A stretch of DNA of 64,000 nt from Nicotiana tabacum (taxonomy: Eukaryota; Streptophyta; Magnoliopsida; Solanales; Solanaceae), in assembly GCF_000715075.1 (NCBI RefSeq), contig NC_134085.1:156020178-156084177 (forward strand), written 5' to 3'. The notes beneath the pieces were generated by a model that saw nothing but the letters and a program-made list of their open reading frames with translations, made no database searches and was not told the origin of the DNA. A program made the translations under genes and the position numbers. Shown piece after piece: positions 30,873-44,655 of this stretch (position 1 is the stretch's first letter; each line of letters begins with the position of its first letter).

Positions 30873-31554
30873 CAGATACCAACAAATTTTCTGCAACTCT
30901 TCAACTTCAAAATCCTTCCGTCAACCATCCGAAATCATCCCGAGGCCCCTGGGACCTCAACCAAAAGCACCAATATCACCTAATACCTTATTCAAACTTG
31001 TACCAATCCATAAAACACCCAAAACAACGTCGGAAACTCGAATTAATCAAGGATTTAAGCCTAAGAACTTCAAATTCTCTCAAAATGCGCTTTCGATCAA
31101 AAACCTAACCAAAACACGTCTGAATGATCTGAAATTTTGTACACACATCCTAAATGACATGACAGAACTACTACAACTTCCGGAATTCCATTCCGACCCT
31201 CGGATCAAAATCTCACTATCGGACAGGAAACATCAAAAATTCAAACTTCGGTATTTCAAGCCTAAATTAGCTACGGACCTCCAAAACACATTCCGAACAA
31301 GCTCCCAACCCCGAAATCACCTAACGGAGCTAACGAAACCATCAAATTTCCATTACGAGGCGGTCTTCACACTGTTTCGACTACAGGCAACTTTCCAATA
31401 CTTAAGCTCTCATTTAGGGACTAAGTGTCCCAAAACTCTCCGAAACTCAAAACCGAACATCCCGGCAATCCAAATTAGCAGAAATAGACTTGGGGAAAAC
31501 AGTTAATAGGGGATCAGGGCTTTAATTCTTAAGATGACCGGCCGGATCGTCACA

Positions 31555-31591
31555 TCCTCCTACACTTAAACATTCGTTCGTCCTCGAACGA
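31555..31591 (-). promoter_or_regulatory. Polypurine tract and adjacent hairpin of the outer chromovirus
   Basis: The minus strand reads TTTAAGTGTAGGAGGA before the LTR start TGTGACGATCC. Next to it, 31574-31591 is a perfect 7-bp stem (TCGTTCG/CGAACGA) around TCCT. The second chromovirus has the same arrangement. Confidence 0.65.
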
Positions 31592-31611
31592 GCATAGAGA
31601 CATACCTGAAG

Positions 31612-34600
31612 TAGTGAAAAGATGAGGGTAACTGCTGCGCATATCCTACTCAGTCTCCTAGGTCGCCTCCTCGGCCGGCTGACCCTGCCACTAAACTTTT
31701 ACTGAAGCAATGTTCTTTGACCTCAACTCTCTGACCTGCCTGTCCAATATAGCCACTAGCTCCTCAATATAGGATAGATCCTTGTCCAACTGGACTGGAA
31801 ATCCAACACGTGCGACGGGTCACCGTGATAGCTCCGGAGCATCGAAACATGAAATACCGGATAAACTCCCGCCAAGCTGGGAGGTAAGGCAAGCTCATAA
31901 GAAACCTCCACAACACACCTCAATATCTCAAAAGGGCCAATGAATCTCGGACTCAACTTCCCTTTCTTCCCAAATCTCATAACGCCCTTCATAGGCGAAA
32001 CCCGAAGCAGAACCCACTCTCCGACCATATATGAAACATCATGAACCTTCCGGTCCGCATAGCTCTTCTGTCTAGACTGGGCTATACAGAGTCTATCTTG
32101 AATCACCTTAACCTTCTCCAAAGTATCCTGAACCAAATCCGTGCCCAATAGCCTGGCCTCACCTGGCTTAAACCAACCCACCGGAGATCTACACCTCCTA
32201 CCATATAAAGCCTCATACGGTGCCATCTGAATGCTGGACTGATAACTGTTGTTGTACGCAAACTTTGCCAATGGCAAGAACTGATCCCAAGACCCTCCAA
32301 ACACAATCACACATGCACGGAGCATATCCTCAAGAATCTGAATAGTGCGCTCAGACTGTCCGTCCGTCTGGGGGTGAAATGTTGTGCTCAACTCCACTCG
32401 AGTACCCAACTCCTGTTGAACGACCCTCCAGAACCGTGATGTAAACTTAGTATCTCTGTCTGAGATAATAGAAACTGGAATACCATGCAGACGAATGATC
32501 TCCCGGATATAAATCTCCACCAACCGCTCCGAAGAATAGGTAGTACACATAGGAATAAAATAAGCGGACTTGGTCAGCTGATCTACAATCACCCAAATGG
32601 CATCAAACTTCTTTAAGGTCTGTGGGAGTCCAACTACAAAGTCCATGGTGATCCGCTCCCACTTCCACTCCGGAATCTCTATCTGCTAAAGCAACCCACC
32701 CGGTCTATGGTGCTCATACTTCACCTGCTGAAAGTTGAGGCATCTAGCTACATATCCAACTATGTCTTTCTTCATCCGCCTCCACCAATAGTGTTGCCTC
32801 AAATCCTGATACATCTTCGCGGCACCCGGATGGATGGAATACCACGAACTATGGGCCTCCGCTAAAATCAACTCTCGAAGCCCATCAACATTGGGCACAC
32901 AAATCCGACCCTACATCCTCAATACCCCGTCATCTCCAATGGTCACATCTCTGGTATCACATGCTGTACCTTGTCCTTGAGGATAAGTAAATGAGGGTCA
33001 TCATGTTGCCGCTCCCTGATACGATCGAATAAGGAAGACCAAGAAACCACGCAAGCTAGGACCCGACTGGGCTCCGAAAGATCCAATCTCATAAACTAAC
33101 TGGCTAAGGCCTGAACATCCATCACCATAGGCCTCTCTGAAGCTGGTAAATATGCCAAACTCCCCAAACTCTCCGCCCGGCGACTCAAAGCATCAGCCAC
33201 TATATTGGCCTTGCCCAGGTGATACAGAATAGTAATATCATAATCTTTTAGCAACTCTAACCACCTCCTCTGGCGCAAATTTAGATCCTTTTGCTTGAAC
33301 AAGTGCTGCAAACTCTAATGGTTAGTATAAATATCACAAGGCACACCGTACAAATAATGATGCCAGATCTTCAAGGCGTGAACAATGGCATCTAACTGAA
33401 GGTCATGGACAGGGTAATTCTTCTCATGTATCTTCAACTGTCTGGATGCATAGGCAATCACCCTACCGTCCTGCATCAACACCGCTCTGAGGCTAACCCG
33501 CGAGGTATCACAATAAACTGTATAAGACCCCAAACCAGTAGGCAATATCAAAACTGGGGCTATAGTCAAAGCTATCTTGATCTTCTGAAAGCTCGCCTCA
33601 CACTCCTTTGTCCACTGAAATGGAACACCCTTCTGGGTCAATCTAGTCATAAGGGCTGCAATCGATGAAAACCCCTCCACAAAGCGACGATAATAGCCCG
33701 TCAAGCCAAGGAAGCTGCGAATCTCTATAGCTGAGGATGACCTGGGCCAACTCTGCACGACCTCTACCTTCTTCGAATCCACCCGAATGCCCTCATTTGA
33801 TACCATGTGGCCTAAGAATGCCACAGAATCCAACCAAAACTCACATTTTGAGAACTTTGAATATAACGTCTTGTCTCTCAGGGTCTGAAACACAATCCTC
33901 AGGTGTTGCTCATGATCTTCCCGACTCCGGGAATACACCAGAATATCATCAATAAAAACAATAACAAACGAGTCAAGATAGGGCCAGAACACACTTTGCA
34001 TCAAATGCATAAAAGCTGCTGGGGCATTGGTCAACCCAAATGACATAACAAGGAACTCATAATGACCATACCGAGTCCTGAAGGCAGTCTTTAGGATATC
34101 GGGCTCCCGAATCTTCAACTGATGGTAACCTGAGCGCAAGTCAATCTAGAAAACACATGTGTGCCCTGAAGCTGGTCAAATATATCATCAATACGAGGCA
34201 AGGGATAACGGTTCTTCACTGTAACCTTGTTCAACTAACGATAATCGATGCACATACGCATAGAACCATCCTTTTTCTTCACAAACAAGACAGGAGCACC
34301 CCAAGGTGAAACACTAGGTCGAATAAAAACCCTTATCAAGCAATTCCTGTAACTGATCCTTCAACTCCTTCAACTCAAGAGGAGCCATACGATACGGAGG
34401 AATGGAAGTGGGTTGAGTGACCAGCAACAGATCAATGCCAAAATCAATATCTCTATCGGGCGGCATGCCCGAAAGATCAGCTGGAAACACGTCGGGATAA
34501 TCCCGTATCACTAGGACTGAATCAACAGAAGGGGTATCAACACTGACATCTCTCACATACGCTAAATACGCGGCACACCCCTTCTCAATCATACGCTAAG

Positions 34601-34672
34601 CTTTAAGGAAAGAGATAACTCTACTGGGGTGTAATCTAAAGTACCACTCTACTCAACACGCGGAATACCTGG
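31612..34672 (-). pseudogene. pol: Outer chromovirus pol: RT, RNase H, integrase, chromodomain
   Basis: In coding order (high to low coordinates): the protease-RT linker ('VIRDYPDVFPADLSGMPPD', 34592-34314), RT with FIDD ('[15 protein letters not shown]', 34139-33315), RNase H (to 33096), integrase zinc finger (32898-32686, last finger Cys replaced: 'RCLNFQQVK'), integrase core and C-terminus (32646-31756), and a degenerate chromodomain (about 31790-31612) with in-frame stops. At least five stops or frameshifts are present. The linker is cut at 34672 by the second chromovirus. Confidence 0.85.
34668..34672. repeat. Target site duplication CCTGG, left copy
   Basis: CCTGG directly precedes the second chromovirus and is repeated at 44656-44660 directly after it. 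Confidence 0.9.
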
Positions 34673-37057
34673 TGTCACGACCCAAGCTTAGGGGCGAGAC
34701 TGGCACTCAGTGCCTCAACTATCCTTGCGTATCACCTGTGACTCAGAGACTTTGAACATGTAATGTCATATTTTTGGCCATGGGCTACAAGAAAATGTAC
34801 AATGTAAAGTATAAAACTGAATAGAGACTAATGCTGACTAACCATCAACATAAGGCTGGGCCGGCAAGACCGTCATATTTACTACAACTGACAAGCCAAC
34901 AAAATATACGTACAGGACCTACCAGTCCAACATACTATATTAACTGACAAGACATATCTACAAACCTCTAATAATAGATGTACTATGATCGGAACAGGGC
35001 CCCGACCTACCCATAACCTATCTACATATATACACAAGATACACACCACACTGCTAGCCCCGGTAACTCTGAAAGAAGGGGAGCTTACCGATAAAGCTGA
35101 TCTCGGGAAACACCTACTGAGGAGGTCTACCCGTCTATCTGTCTGACCCTGCATGCATGAAATGCAGCATCCCCAGAAAGGGACGTCAGTACGAAATAAT
35201 GTACCGAGTATGTAAGGCAATATACTGAGACTGAAACTGAACTAATAATATAACAACTGAGAACAACTTGGAGTCAAAGAAAACTCGAGGATATGCTCAT
35301 CTGATAATACTGACTCAATTCTCTCAATATAGTAAGTAAAATAGTTGTCCGACCCTATAAGGCTCGGTATACATATATATATCTGCTCTGCCGTAGTAGG
35401 CTCGCTCATAAACGCTCGGCCATACTAGGCTCTGTATCTCAACCAACTGGGCTCGCCCATATGCGCTCGGCCACAGTAGGATCGTCATATAACTTACCAT
35501 CTGATCAGAGGTTGCCCAATAGGGGCCTGCCTATTGATTATAGCTCGATGGTAATGAAAATACTTTTAATACTGTATATATGTAACTTCTCTGCTCTCTT
35601 GACTGGAAGAAGGAAATACTCAACTGAATACGAAGTCCTGATAAGAAGAATATGGTAACTTACAAAACTAGGAAAATATTAACCTCCTGCATGTATTTAA
35701 AGCAGTAGCCTATGATAAAACTTGCAGTACTAATCATATATGAGCCTTTTGTCAACCTAAATTTCTTAATCATATGACGAAGGCAGCAGTATTTCCCAGG
35801 AGGTTGCACCTAATTTTGTGCATAAGACTAACTTATATTTGGTTCTTTATTTGCTTCACTTCTTTCTAGGAATATCATGGATACCTTTAATTGAAAAGGT
35901 TCTGTTGCACATTCAAACATAAAATGCAAATTAACAATTGGTTTTATGAACACGCTTCCCGTTATTAGAGGGAAAAGTATATATACAGGACTACTTGTTT
36001 AAATAGACAAATATACGTAAATTCCGGGATATGAATGTAATGACGAGGTCATGCCAAATGAAAGAAGAGCTTAGCCTTAACATACCCGGAATAGGGAAAA
36101 CTCCGTATCATATTCTTGAAGAAGATTGCACCGTACTCCCTTCGAATCGCAAAACCCCGTTGCTAAGATTTTAACAATTCTCGCTGGAATAGTTATAATG
36201 CAAGCAGTCACGTTGTAGTAGATATTGTCTTCTCCACCTTGATCTCTCTTATTCGTATCCAGTCTTTGTCCTTTACTCAAACAAAGTGTTCGAATCTATC
36301 CAAATGTATTCACTCTTTTATTACTAAGAGATTACTGTCATTAAAATTCCAATATTCTTCGAACTTGAACTATGAGAAGAATGTGTTAGAATGTTGCCTC
36401 TAGCACCCAGATACTCCTTAACCTCAATTCATGACTGTACTCAGTTGGCACTGAAACAACAAATGAATTTCAAGAGCAACATACTATATGCTCTCTCTCG
36501 TTTGACTTAGGAAGCTAATGAGTATGGATATCATTATTAAAGAACTTATAATACCCTTTTTGTTTTATGTGTCATGTGTATGACATTTTAAATTGCCATC
36601 TACTCTCTTAATTGGAAGAGTCATTATTTAGTGGATTAAGAATGGCACTTGCTGCGACCACTTCCTCAGCAAATGAATTGTTGGCATTTTGTGGGCAAAT
36701 TCATATAATCCTATGTGGATGTTGTCCCTTTAATCATTATCCAAGAATTTCACTTAAATATTTATCCATAAATTCCTAATTAATTGTTAACTCCCCAGTC
36801 AAATTAATAATTAACCAATTATCCATATAATTGAGAATTATTCCCACTCACTTGAAATATTACTCACTTTTTACATACCTTATATGCCTTACTATTATGG
36901 TCATGTGGTACCTTGCATGGTACTAGCTTATAATTATCGGATATTATCGCTTGACATAAATAACGTAAGTATATTAACATCAAGATGATATCATCCCCGC
37001 GTCTACGTCGGTTAACTAAAAACGAAATTGTAACGTACGAAAATGCGAGATGTGACA
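34673..37057 (-). mobile_element. 3' LTR of the second chromovirus
   Basis: TGTCACGACC...GAGATGTGACA, 2385 bp. A short internal duplication of GCTCG(C/G)CCATATGCGCTCGGCCA type lies near 35400-35480. The open frames inside have matching copies in the other LTR and are not genes. Confidence 0.9.
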
Positions 37058-37093
37058 TCCTTCCCCCCTTAGAAACATTCGTCCTCGAATGTT
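37058..37093 (-). promoter_or_regulatory. Polypurine tract and adjacent hairpin of the second chromovirus
   Basis: The minus strand reads CTAAGGGGGGAAGGA before the LTR start TGTCACATC. Beside it, 37074-37093 is a perfect 8-bp stem (AACATTCG/CGAATGTT) around TCCT. Confidence 0.75.
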
Positions 37094-37260
37094 CAACTTC
37101 CCGTGATCTATATAACTTTGGCAAGGTCAGCTCTGTAACAACACCACTATCAATTCTCCCCGTATGAGCTTAATAATATAACGATATTCAGGACCATAAT
37201 TATGAATAACGATGACAGCCTCTCATGACCAACGTAAGAATTTATGCACATACCTTATGA

Positions 37261-40200
37261 TTATGATGTCTCAGTCGAATCCTTTTCTGGATGAGGAAAT
37301 AAGTAGGGATATTTAGACTTCATGCTTTCCTCGGCCTCCCAAGTCATTTCTTCCACATTATTGTTTCTCCAAAGTACTTTCACGGAGGCTACCTCCTTAT
37401 TTCGTAGCTTGCGGATTTGTCGGTCTAGGATGGTAATCAGAACTTCCTCGTATGATAAGTTCTCTGTAATCTGTACATCATCTGTGGGTACTACTCGGGT
37501 AGGATCGCCAATGCACTTCCGTAACATAGATACGTGAAAAACCGGATGAATAGACTCCTATTCCGAGGGCAATTCTAACTCGTAAGCTACTTGGCCTACT
37601 CTCCGAATGATCCTGTAAGGCCCAATATACCGTGTGCTAAGCTTGCCTCTCTTGCCAAATCTCATTACACCTTTCATAGGTGACACCTTTAAGAATACCC
37701 AGTCATTAACCTCGTACTCTAAATCTCGTCGCCGCACGTCAGAATATGACTTATATCGACTCTAAGCTGTTAACAGTCGCTCTCAGATAAGCTTTACTTT
37801 TTCTATGGCCTGTTGAACCAGGTCTGGCCCATATAACCCAAATTCTCCAACATCGAACCACCCTATGGGAGATCTGCACCTGCGCCCATAAAAGCCTCGT
37901 ACGAAGCCATCTGGATACTGGAGTGGTAACTGTTATTATATGAAAACTCGATAAGAGGTAGATGTTCATCCCAACTTCTATTAAAATCCAGCACACATGC
38001 TCGCAACATATCCTCGAGCGTCTGAATCGTGCGCTCGGCTTGTCCATCTGTTTGTGGATGAAAAGTTGTGCTGAGATTCACCTGAGTTCCTAGACCTTTC
38101 TGAAATGACCTCCAAAAATGTGCTGTAAATTGGGCCCCATGGTCATATATAATAGATATGGGTACTCCGTGTAGTCGCACTATCTCCTTAATATATAATT
38201 TTGTGTAATCCTCTGCTGTATAGGTAGATCTGACCGGTAGGAAATGAGCTGATTTCGTGAGCCTATCGACTATCACCCATATAGAATCAAGCTTATGATG
38301 GGAACGAGGTAAACCTGTGATAAAGTCCATGTTAATCGCCTCCCATTTCCATGTCGGGATCTCTATAGTCTGCATTAGCCCTCCGGGCTTCTGGTGCTCT
38401 ATTTTCACCTGCTGGCAACTAGGGCATTGAGCGACATACTCGGCAATGTTCTTTTTCATATCGTTCCACCAATACACATCCTTAATATAATGATACATCT
38501 TTGTCGACCCAGGGTGAATAGAATACCATGAATAATGTGCTTCTGACATAATCCTGTCTCGTAGCCCTGCTACCTCTGGAACACACAAACGACCCTTGTT
38601 TCTGAGAACCCCATCTCCTTTGAGTTCTAACAATGGCTTCTTTTGTTGTGGAACCCGCTCTCTCAACTTGACTAACTCTGGATCCTCGTATTGCCTCTCC
38701 TTTACTTCAGCTATGAGAGATGATTTTGCAGTATTTTGGAGTACAACTCCTCCTTTGCCAGATTCCACTAATCGAACCCCCAAACAAGCCAATTGATGAA
38801 TCTCCCTTGCCAATTGTCTTTTCTCGGCCTCTACATGTGTTAAGCTACCCATAGATCGGCGACTTAAAGCATCTGCTACAACATTAGCTTTCCCTGGATG
38901 ATAGAGAATGTTAACATCGTAGTCTTTCAATAATTCAAGTCATCGTCTTTGTCGCAAATTCAAATCTTTTTGCTTGAGGATATATTGCAGGTTCTTATGA
39001 TCTGTGAATATATCAACATGCACACCATATAAATAATGTCGCCATATCTTAAGTGCATGGACAACCGCAGCTAACTCGAGGTCGTGGGTTGGATAATTAC
39101 GCTCATGCTTCCTTAACTGCCTTGAAGCATATGCAATTACTTTTTCATGTTGCATCAGGACACATCCTAACCCAACACCTGAGGCATAACAATACATGTC
39201 ATAACCATCTGGACCATCTGGAAGTGCCAGAACTGGCGCTGAGGTCAATCTATTCTTAAGCTCTTGGAAACTCTACTCACAGGCCTCTGTCCACTGAAAC
39301 TTAGTCGCTTTCTGCGTCAGCTTTGTTAATGGTGCTGAAATAGAAGAAAACCCCTCTACGAACCTCCGATAATATCCTGCTAAGCCTAGAAAGTTACGAA
39401 TCTCTGTCGGAGTGGTAGGTCTAGGCCAGGATTTCACAGCCTCAATCTTCTGAGTGTCTACCTTTATACCTCCGTCGGATACAATGTACCCCAAGAATGC
39501 TATGGACTTTAGCCAGAATTCACACTTAGAAAACATAGCATACAATTTATTATCATAGAGGGTTTGGAGTACTACTCGTAGGTGATCCACATGCTCATCC
39601 TCTGAACGTGAATAAACCAGAATATCATCAATAAAGACTATCACGAACAGATCCAAATATGGCCGGAATAGGCTATTCATCAAGTCCCTAAATATGGCAG
39701 GTGCATTCGTCAACCCGAAGGACATAACAAGAAACTCAAAGTGGCCATATCGGGTCCTGAAGGCGGTCTTGGGGATATCTTTCTCCCGAACTCTAACCTG
39801 GTGGTACCCCGACCTCAAATCTATCTTTGAAAAGCATATAACTCCCTGCAACTGATAAAATAAGTCATCTATCCTTGGAAGGGGGTACTTATTCTTAATA
39901 GTTACCTTGTTCAGTTGCCTATAGTCGATACACATCCTTAGCGATCCGTCCTTTTTCGTACAAACAATACCGGTGCACCCCAAGGTGAAGTACTAGGCCT
40001 AGTAAAACCTTTTTCCAGTAAATCTTTTAATTGCTCCTTCAACTCCTTTAATTCAGCAGGTGCCATTCTATATGTAGGGATGGATATTGGTTGTGTTCCT
40101 GGAAGCAAATCGATTGCAAAATCAATCTCTAGCTTTGGAGGAATACCTGGAAGTTCATCTGGAAATACATCCGCGTACTACTTTACTACTGGAATAGACT

Positions 40201-42056
40201 GAAGTATAGATTTCTCAGCATCGACATCTTTAACTCGCACAATATGATAGATGCACCCTTTTGCGATCATTTTTCTTGCCTTCAAATAGGAAATAAACCT
40301 GCCTCTGGGTGTCGCTGTATTACCTACCCATTCGAGGGTTGGCTTACCCAGAAAATGAAATCTAGCTGTCTTCGCTCGACAATCAACCGTGGCATAACAA
40401 GCTGCCAACCAGTCCATGCCTATGATAGCATCGAAATCCAACATCTCTAGTTCAACTAGGTCGGCTGAGGTTTGACGACCACAAATTGTTATCGTACAAC
40501 CTCGGTAAACATGTCTAGCGATAATCGATTCTCCGACCGGTGTAGATACCGTAAAATGAACACTTAGTATTTCAGGCACTATACCAAATTTTCGCGCGAC
40601 AATTGGGGTAATACATGATAAGGTAGATCCTGGGTCTATCAAGGCATAAACATCGTGAGCACAAATAGTCAACATACCTGTCACAACGTCTGGTGAAGAC
40701 TCTTGGTCCTGTCGACCTGCTAGCGCATAGATACGTTTCTGGTTACTACCTGAACTGAACCCTCTACCTCTACCTTGACCTCTACCAGCCAAAGACCGAG
40801 ACTCGCGCCCTGAAGGATGCACAGACATATCTGATCCTGTTGCTGAATTCGCTGGTTGCGCCATATCCCCAGAATCCTTATTTGGGCAATCTCGCATCAT
40901 ATGCCCTGGACGTCCACATGTATAACAAGCATCAGAACCGGCTCGGCATTGGCCCAAGTGTCCTCGACCGCAGATGGCACATCGTGGCTGAAATGGCCCT
41001 GTCTGTCTCAAACCTCGTTGTTACTGAAACCCTGACGCCTGAGGGCTCTCACCTGGTCCTAACTGAGTATAGTGGTCATTCTTGTACCCCTGTAGCTGAG
41101 GTGGCGGAGGTCTAGGTGGTCGTTTGAAGTATTGGGGCCGGTAGCTCCCCTGATACTGCTCCTGCGACCTGACAAATCTCATCCTTTTACGTTGCCCTGA
41201 CTCAGTCCTCTCCACACTCTGCTGCCGATGCCTACCCCTTTCTATATTTTGGGCAAATGCCTGAATTCGTGAGATATCCATACTATCCTGTAATGCAGCG
41301 GTGGTACACGCCTCGGTCAACTCTGGGGCAAGCCTCGCTATAAACCTGTGGATTCTATCCCACGTAGTAGCACTATGGATGGTGCATATCTGGCCAAGGA
41401 GTCAAAACGAAGACTATATTCTCGAACACTCATATTGCCCTGCTTGAATGCTAGAAACTGATCGAGTCGGGCCTGTCGAATTTCTCGTGGTAAATACTGG
41501 TCGAGGAAGGCATTTGAAAAATCTTCCCAAATAGCAGAGGGGCATTACGTCCCCTAGACCATTCCCATCCCTCATACCAAAGGATGGCTATATCTCGGAG
41601 TCAAAAAGCTGCTAACTCAACTGCCTCTTTCTCCGTGCTATGCATAACCCGAAAAATCCTATGAAGCTGATCTATGAAATCCTGCGGGTCCTCCCTCTGA
41701 TATGTCCCCGTGAACTCTGGGGGATTCAAAGCAATAAACTCTCGGACCCTTGAACTCCCAGATCCCTTAGAAGGTCCTGCACTAGAGGATGCCCTAGCCT
41801 GTTGCGGGGTAGCTACCAACTGTGCCAACAAATGCACCACACCCCTCAAGTCCTGATCTGATGGAAGCGGAGGGGGAACTGGATGTGTGGTTTCCCTAGG
41901 AATCTCCTCAGGTGGCAGAGGAGCCGGTAATCGCTGAGTAGGGGTCTCTCCATGCGACTCTGAATGGACCCCATCTATTGGGGGTACCCTTCTAGTCCCC
42001 TCACCTACTGCTGGTTCTCTCCTCTGACTAGCTGTAGTCTTCCTAGTTATCACCAT
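37261..42056 (-). pseudogene. Second chromovirus gag-protease-RT-RNase H-integrase-chromodomain
   Basis: In coding order: gag N-terminus 42056-41601 ('MVITRKTTASQRRE', 'RVREFIALNPPEFTGTYQRE'); gag middle 41320-41021; zinc knuckle 'CYTCGRPGHMMRDCP' and protease 'ALIDPGSTLSCITP' at 41011-40178; RT 39983-39273 ('[15 protein letters not shown]'); RNase H 39248-38940; integrase 38930-37863 ('WYSIHPGSTKMYHYIKDVYW', 'DFITGLPRSHHKLD', 'HPQTDGQAERT'); chromodomain 37527-37261 ('KVLWRNNNVEEMTWEAEESM'). Stops occur at 40178, 39270 and 38940, and frameshifts near 39980, 37870 and in gag. The chromodomain, when functional, directs integration to marked chromatin. Confidence 0.9.
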
Positions 42057-42250
42057 CTGTGCATGTAAATGTCAATACGTAAGTTTAACTCAAATTTTCT
42101 ACAACTCAGTGCTACAATACGATTTAGATTTGAAAAAAAAGGTAACCAACTCCTAAATGACCTGTAGTCCCTTGCTTATATAATGTGGTGCACCACACAT
42201 TTATAAACAAGACCCTACTAGACACGGCTTGTAGACTCCCTAGGACAGAA

Positions 42251-42264
42251 CTGCTCTGATACCA
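42251..42264 (-). promoter_or_regulatory. Primer binding site, initiator tRNA-Met type
   Basis: The minus strand reads TGGTATCAGAGCAG, five bases from the 5' LTR boundary. Confidence 0.88.
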
Positions 42265-42269
42265 CTTTT

Positions 42270-44655
42270 TGTCACGACCCAAGCTTAGGGCCGAGACTGG
42301 AACTCAGTGCCTCAACTATCCTTGCGTATCACCTGTGACTCAGAGACTTTGAACATGTAATGTCATATTTTTGGCCATGGGTTGCAAGAAAATGTACGAT
42401 GTAAAGTATAAAACTGAATAGAGACTAACGCTGACTAACCATCAACATAAGGTTGGGCTGGCAAGGCCGTCATATTTACTACAACTGACAAGCCAACAAA
42501 ATATATGTACAGGACCTACCAGTCCAACATACTATATTAACTGACAGGACATATCTACAAGCCTCTAATACTAGATGTACTATGATCGGAACAGGGTCCC
42601 GACCTACCCATAACCTATCTACATATATACACAAGATACACACCACACTGCTAGCCCTGGTAACTCTGAAAGAAGGGGAGCTTACCGATAAAGCTGATCT
42701 CGGGAAACACCTACTGAGGAGGTCTACCCGTCTGTCTGTCTGACCCTGCATGCATGAAATGCAGCGTCCCCAGAAAGGGACGTCAGTACGAAATAATGTA
42801 CCGAGTATGTAAGGCAATATACTGAGATTGAAACTGAACTGATAATATAACAACTGAGAACAACTGGGAGTCAAAGAAAACTCGAGGATATGCTCATCTG
42901 ATAATACTGACTCAATTCTCTCAATATAGTAAGTAAAATAGTTGTCGACCCTATAAGGCTTGGTATACATATATATATATCTGCTCTGCCGTAGTAGGCT
43001 CGCTCATAAGCGCTTGGCCATACTAGGCTCTGTATCTCGACCAACTGGGCTCGCCCATATGCGCTCGGCCACAGTAGGATCGTCATATAACTTACCATCT
43101 GATCAGAGGTTGCCCAATAGGGGCCTGCCCATCAATTATAGCTCGATGGTAATGAAAATACTTTTAATACTGTATATATGTAACTTCTCTGCTCTCTTGA
43201 CTGGAAGAAGGAAATACTCAACTGAATACGAAGTCCTGATAAGAAGAACATGGTAACTTACAAAACTAGGAAAATATTAACCTCCTGCATGTATTTAAAG
43301 TAGTAGCCTATGATAACACTTGCAGTACTAATCATATATGAGCCTTTTGTCAACCTAAATTTCTTAATCATATGACGAAGGCAGTAGTATTTCCCAGGAG
43401 GTTGCACCTAATTTTGTGCATAAGACTAACTTATATTTGGTTCTTTATTTACTTCACTTCTTTCTAGGAATATCATGGATACCTTTAATTGAAAAGGTTC
43501 TGTTGTACATTCAAACATAAAATGCAAATTAACAATTAGTTTTATGAACACGCTTCCCGTTATTAGAGGGAAAAGTATATATACAGGACTACTTGTTTAA
43601 ATAGACAAATATACATAAATTCCGGGATATGAATGTAATGACGAGGTCATGCCAAATGAAAGAAGAGCTTAGCCTTAACATACCCGGAATAGGGAAAACT
43701 CCATATAATATTCTTGAAGAAGATTGCACCGTACTCCCTTCGAATCGCAAAACCCCGTTGCTAAGATTTTAACAATTCTCGCTGGAATAGTTATAATGCA
43801 AGCAGTCACGTTGTAGTAGATATTGTCTTCTCCACCTTGATCTCTCTTATTCGTATCCAGTCTTTGTCCTTTCCTCAAACAAAGTGGTCGAATCTATCCA
43901 AATGTATTCACTCTTTTATTACTAAGAGATTACTGTCATTAAAATTCCAATATTCTTTGAACTTGAACTATGAGAAGAATGTATTAGAATGCTGCCTCAA
44001 GAACCCAGATACTCCTTAACCTCAATTCATGACCGTACTCAGTTGGCACTGAAACAACAAAGGAATTTCCAGAGCAACATACTATATGCTCTCTCTCGTT
44101 TTACTTAGGAAGCTAATGAGTATGGATATCATTATTAAAGAACTTATAATACCCTTTTTGTTTTATGTGTCATGTGTATGACATTTTAAATTGCCATCTA
44201 CTCTCTTAATTGGAAGAGTCATTATTTAGTGGATTAAGAATGGCACTTGCTGCCACCACTTCCTCAGCAAATGAATTGTTGGCATTTTGTGGGCAAATTC
44301 ATATAATCCTACGTGGATGTTGTCCCTTTAATCATTATCCAAGAATTTCACTTAAATATTTATCCATAAATTCCTAATTAATTGTTAACTCCCCAGTCAA
44401 ATTAATAATTAACCAATTATCCATATAATTGAGAATTATTCCCACTCACTTGAAATATTACTCACTTTTTACATACCTTATATGCCTTACTATTATGGTC
44501 ATGTGGTATCTTGCATGATACTAAATTATAATTATCGGATATTATCGCTTGACATAAATAACGTAAGTATATTAACATCAATATGATCTCATCCCCGCGT
44601 CTACGTAGGTTAACTAAAAACGAAATTGTAACGTATGAAAATGCGAGATGTAACA
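42270..44655 (-). mobile_element. 5' LTR of the second chromovirus
   Basis: It is 2386 bp and nearly identical to 34673-37057. It ends GAGATGTAACA, followed by the second CCTGG. Confidence 0.9.

Larger units (their letters stand above)
29329..31554 (-). mobile_element. 3' LTR of the outer chromovirus
   Basis: It runs from TATCACGACCCC (a mutated TG end) to GGATCGTCACA, about 2.2 kb. It contains a short minisatellite (29599-29750) and a GCGG/CCGC palindrome array (30596-30872). Open frames at 30496-31506 are non-coding by-products. Compared with 63245-64000 it lacks about 385 bp after 29595. Confidence 0.7.
34673..44655 (-). mobile_element. Second chromovirus, complete, nested in the outer one
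   Basis: A 9983-bp minus-strand element with LTRs 34673-37057 and 42270-44655, a polypurine tract, a tRNA-Met primer binding site and the perfect duplication CCTGG. The LTRs are nearly identical by eye, yet gag and pol carry several stops and frameshifts, so the copy was probably mobilised in trans or decayed quickly. It interrupts the outer element between protease and RT. Confidence 0.92.

Noticed and set aside
30496..31506. Several overlapping open frames up to 243 codons
   Set aside because: They lie inside the chromovirus LTR across the palindrome array, overlap in different frames and match no protein.
35461..35658. Short open frames repeated in both LTRs of the second chromovirus
   Set aside because: They are LTR sequence and differ between copies without sign of selection.
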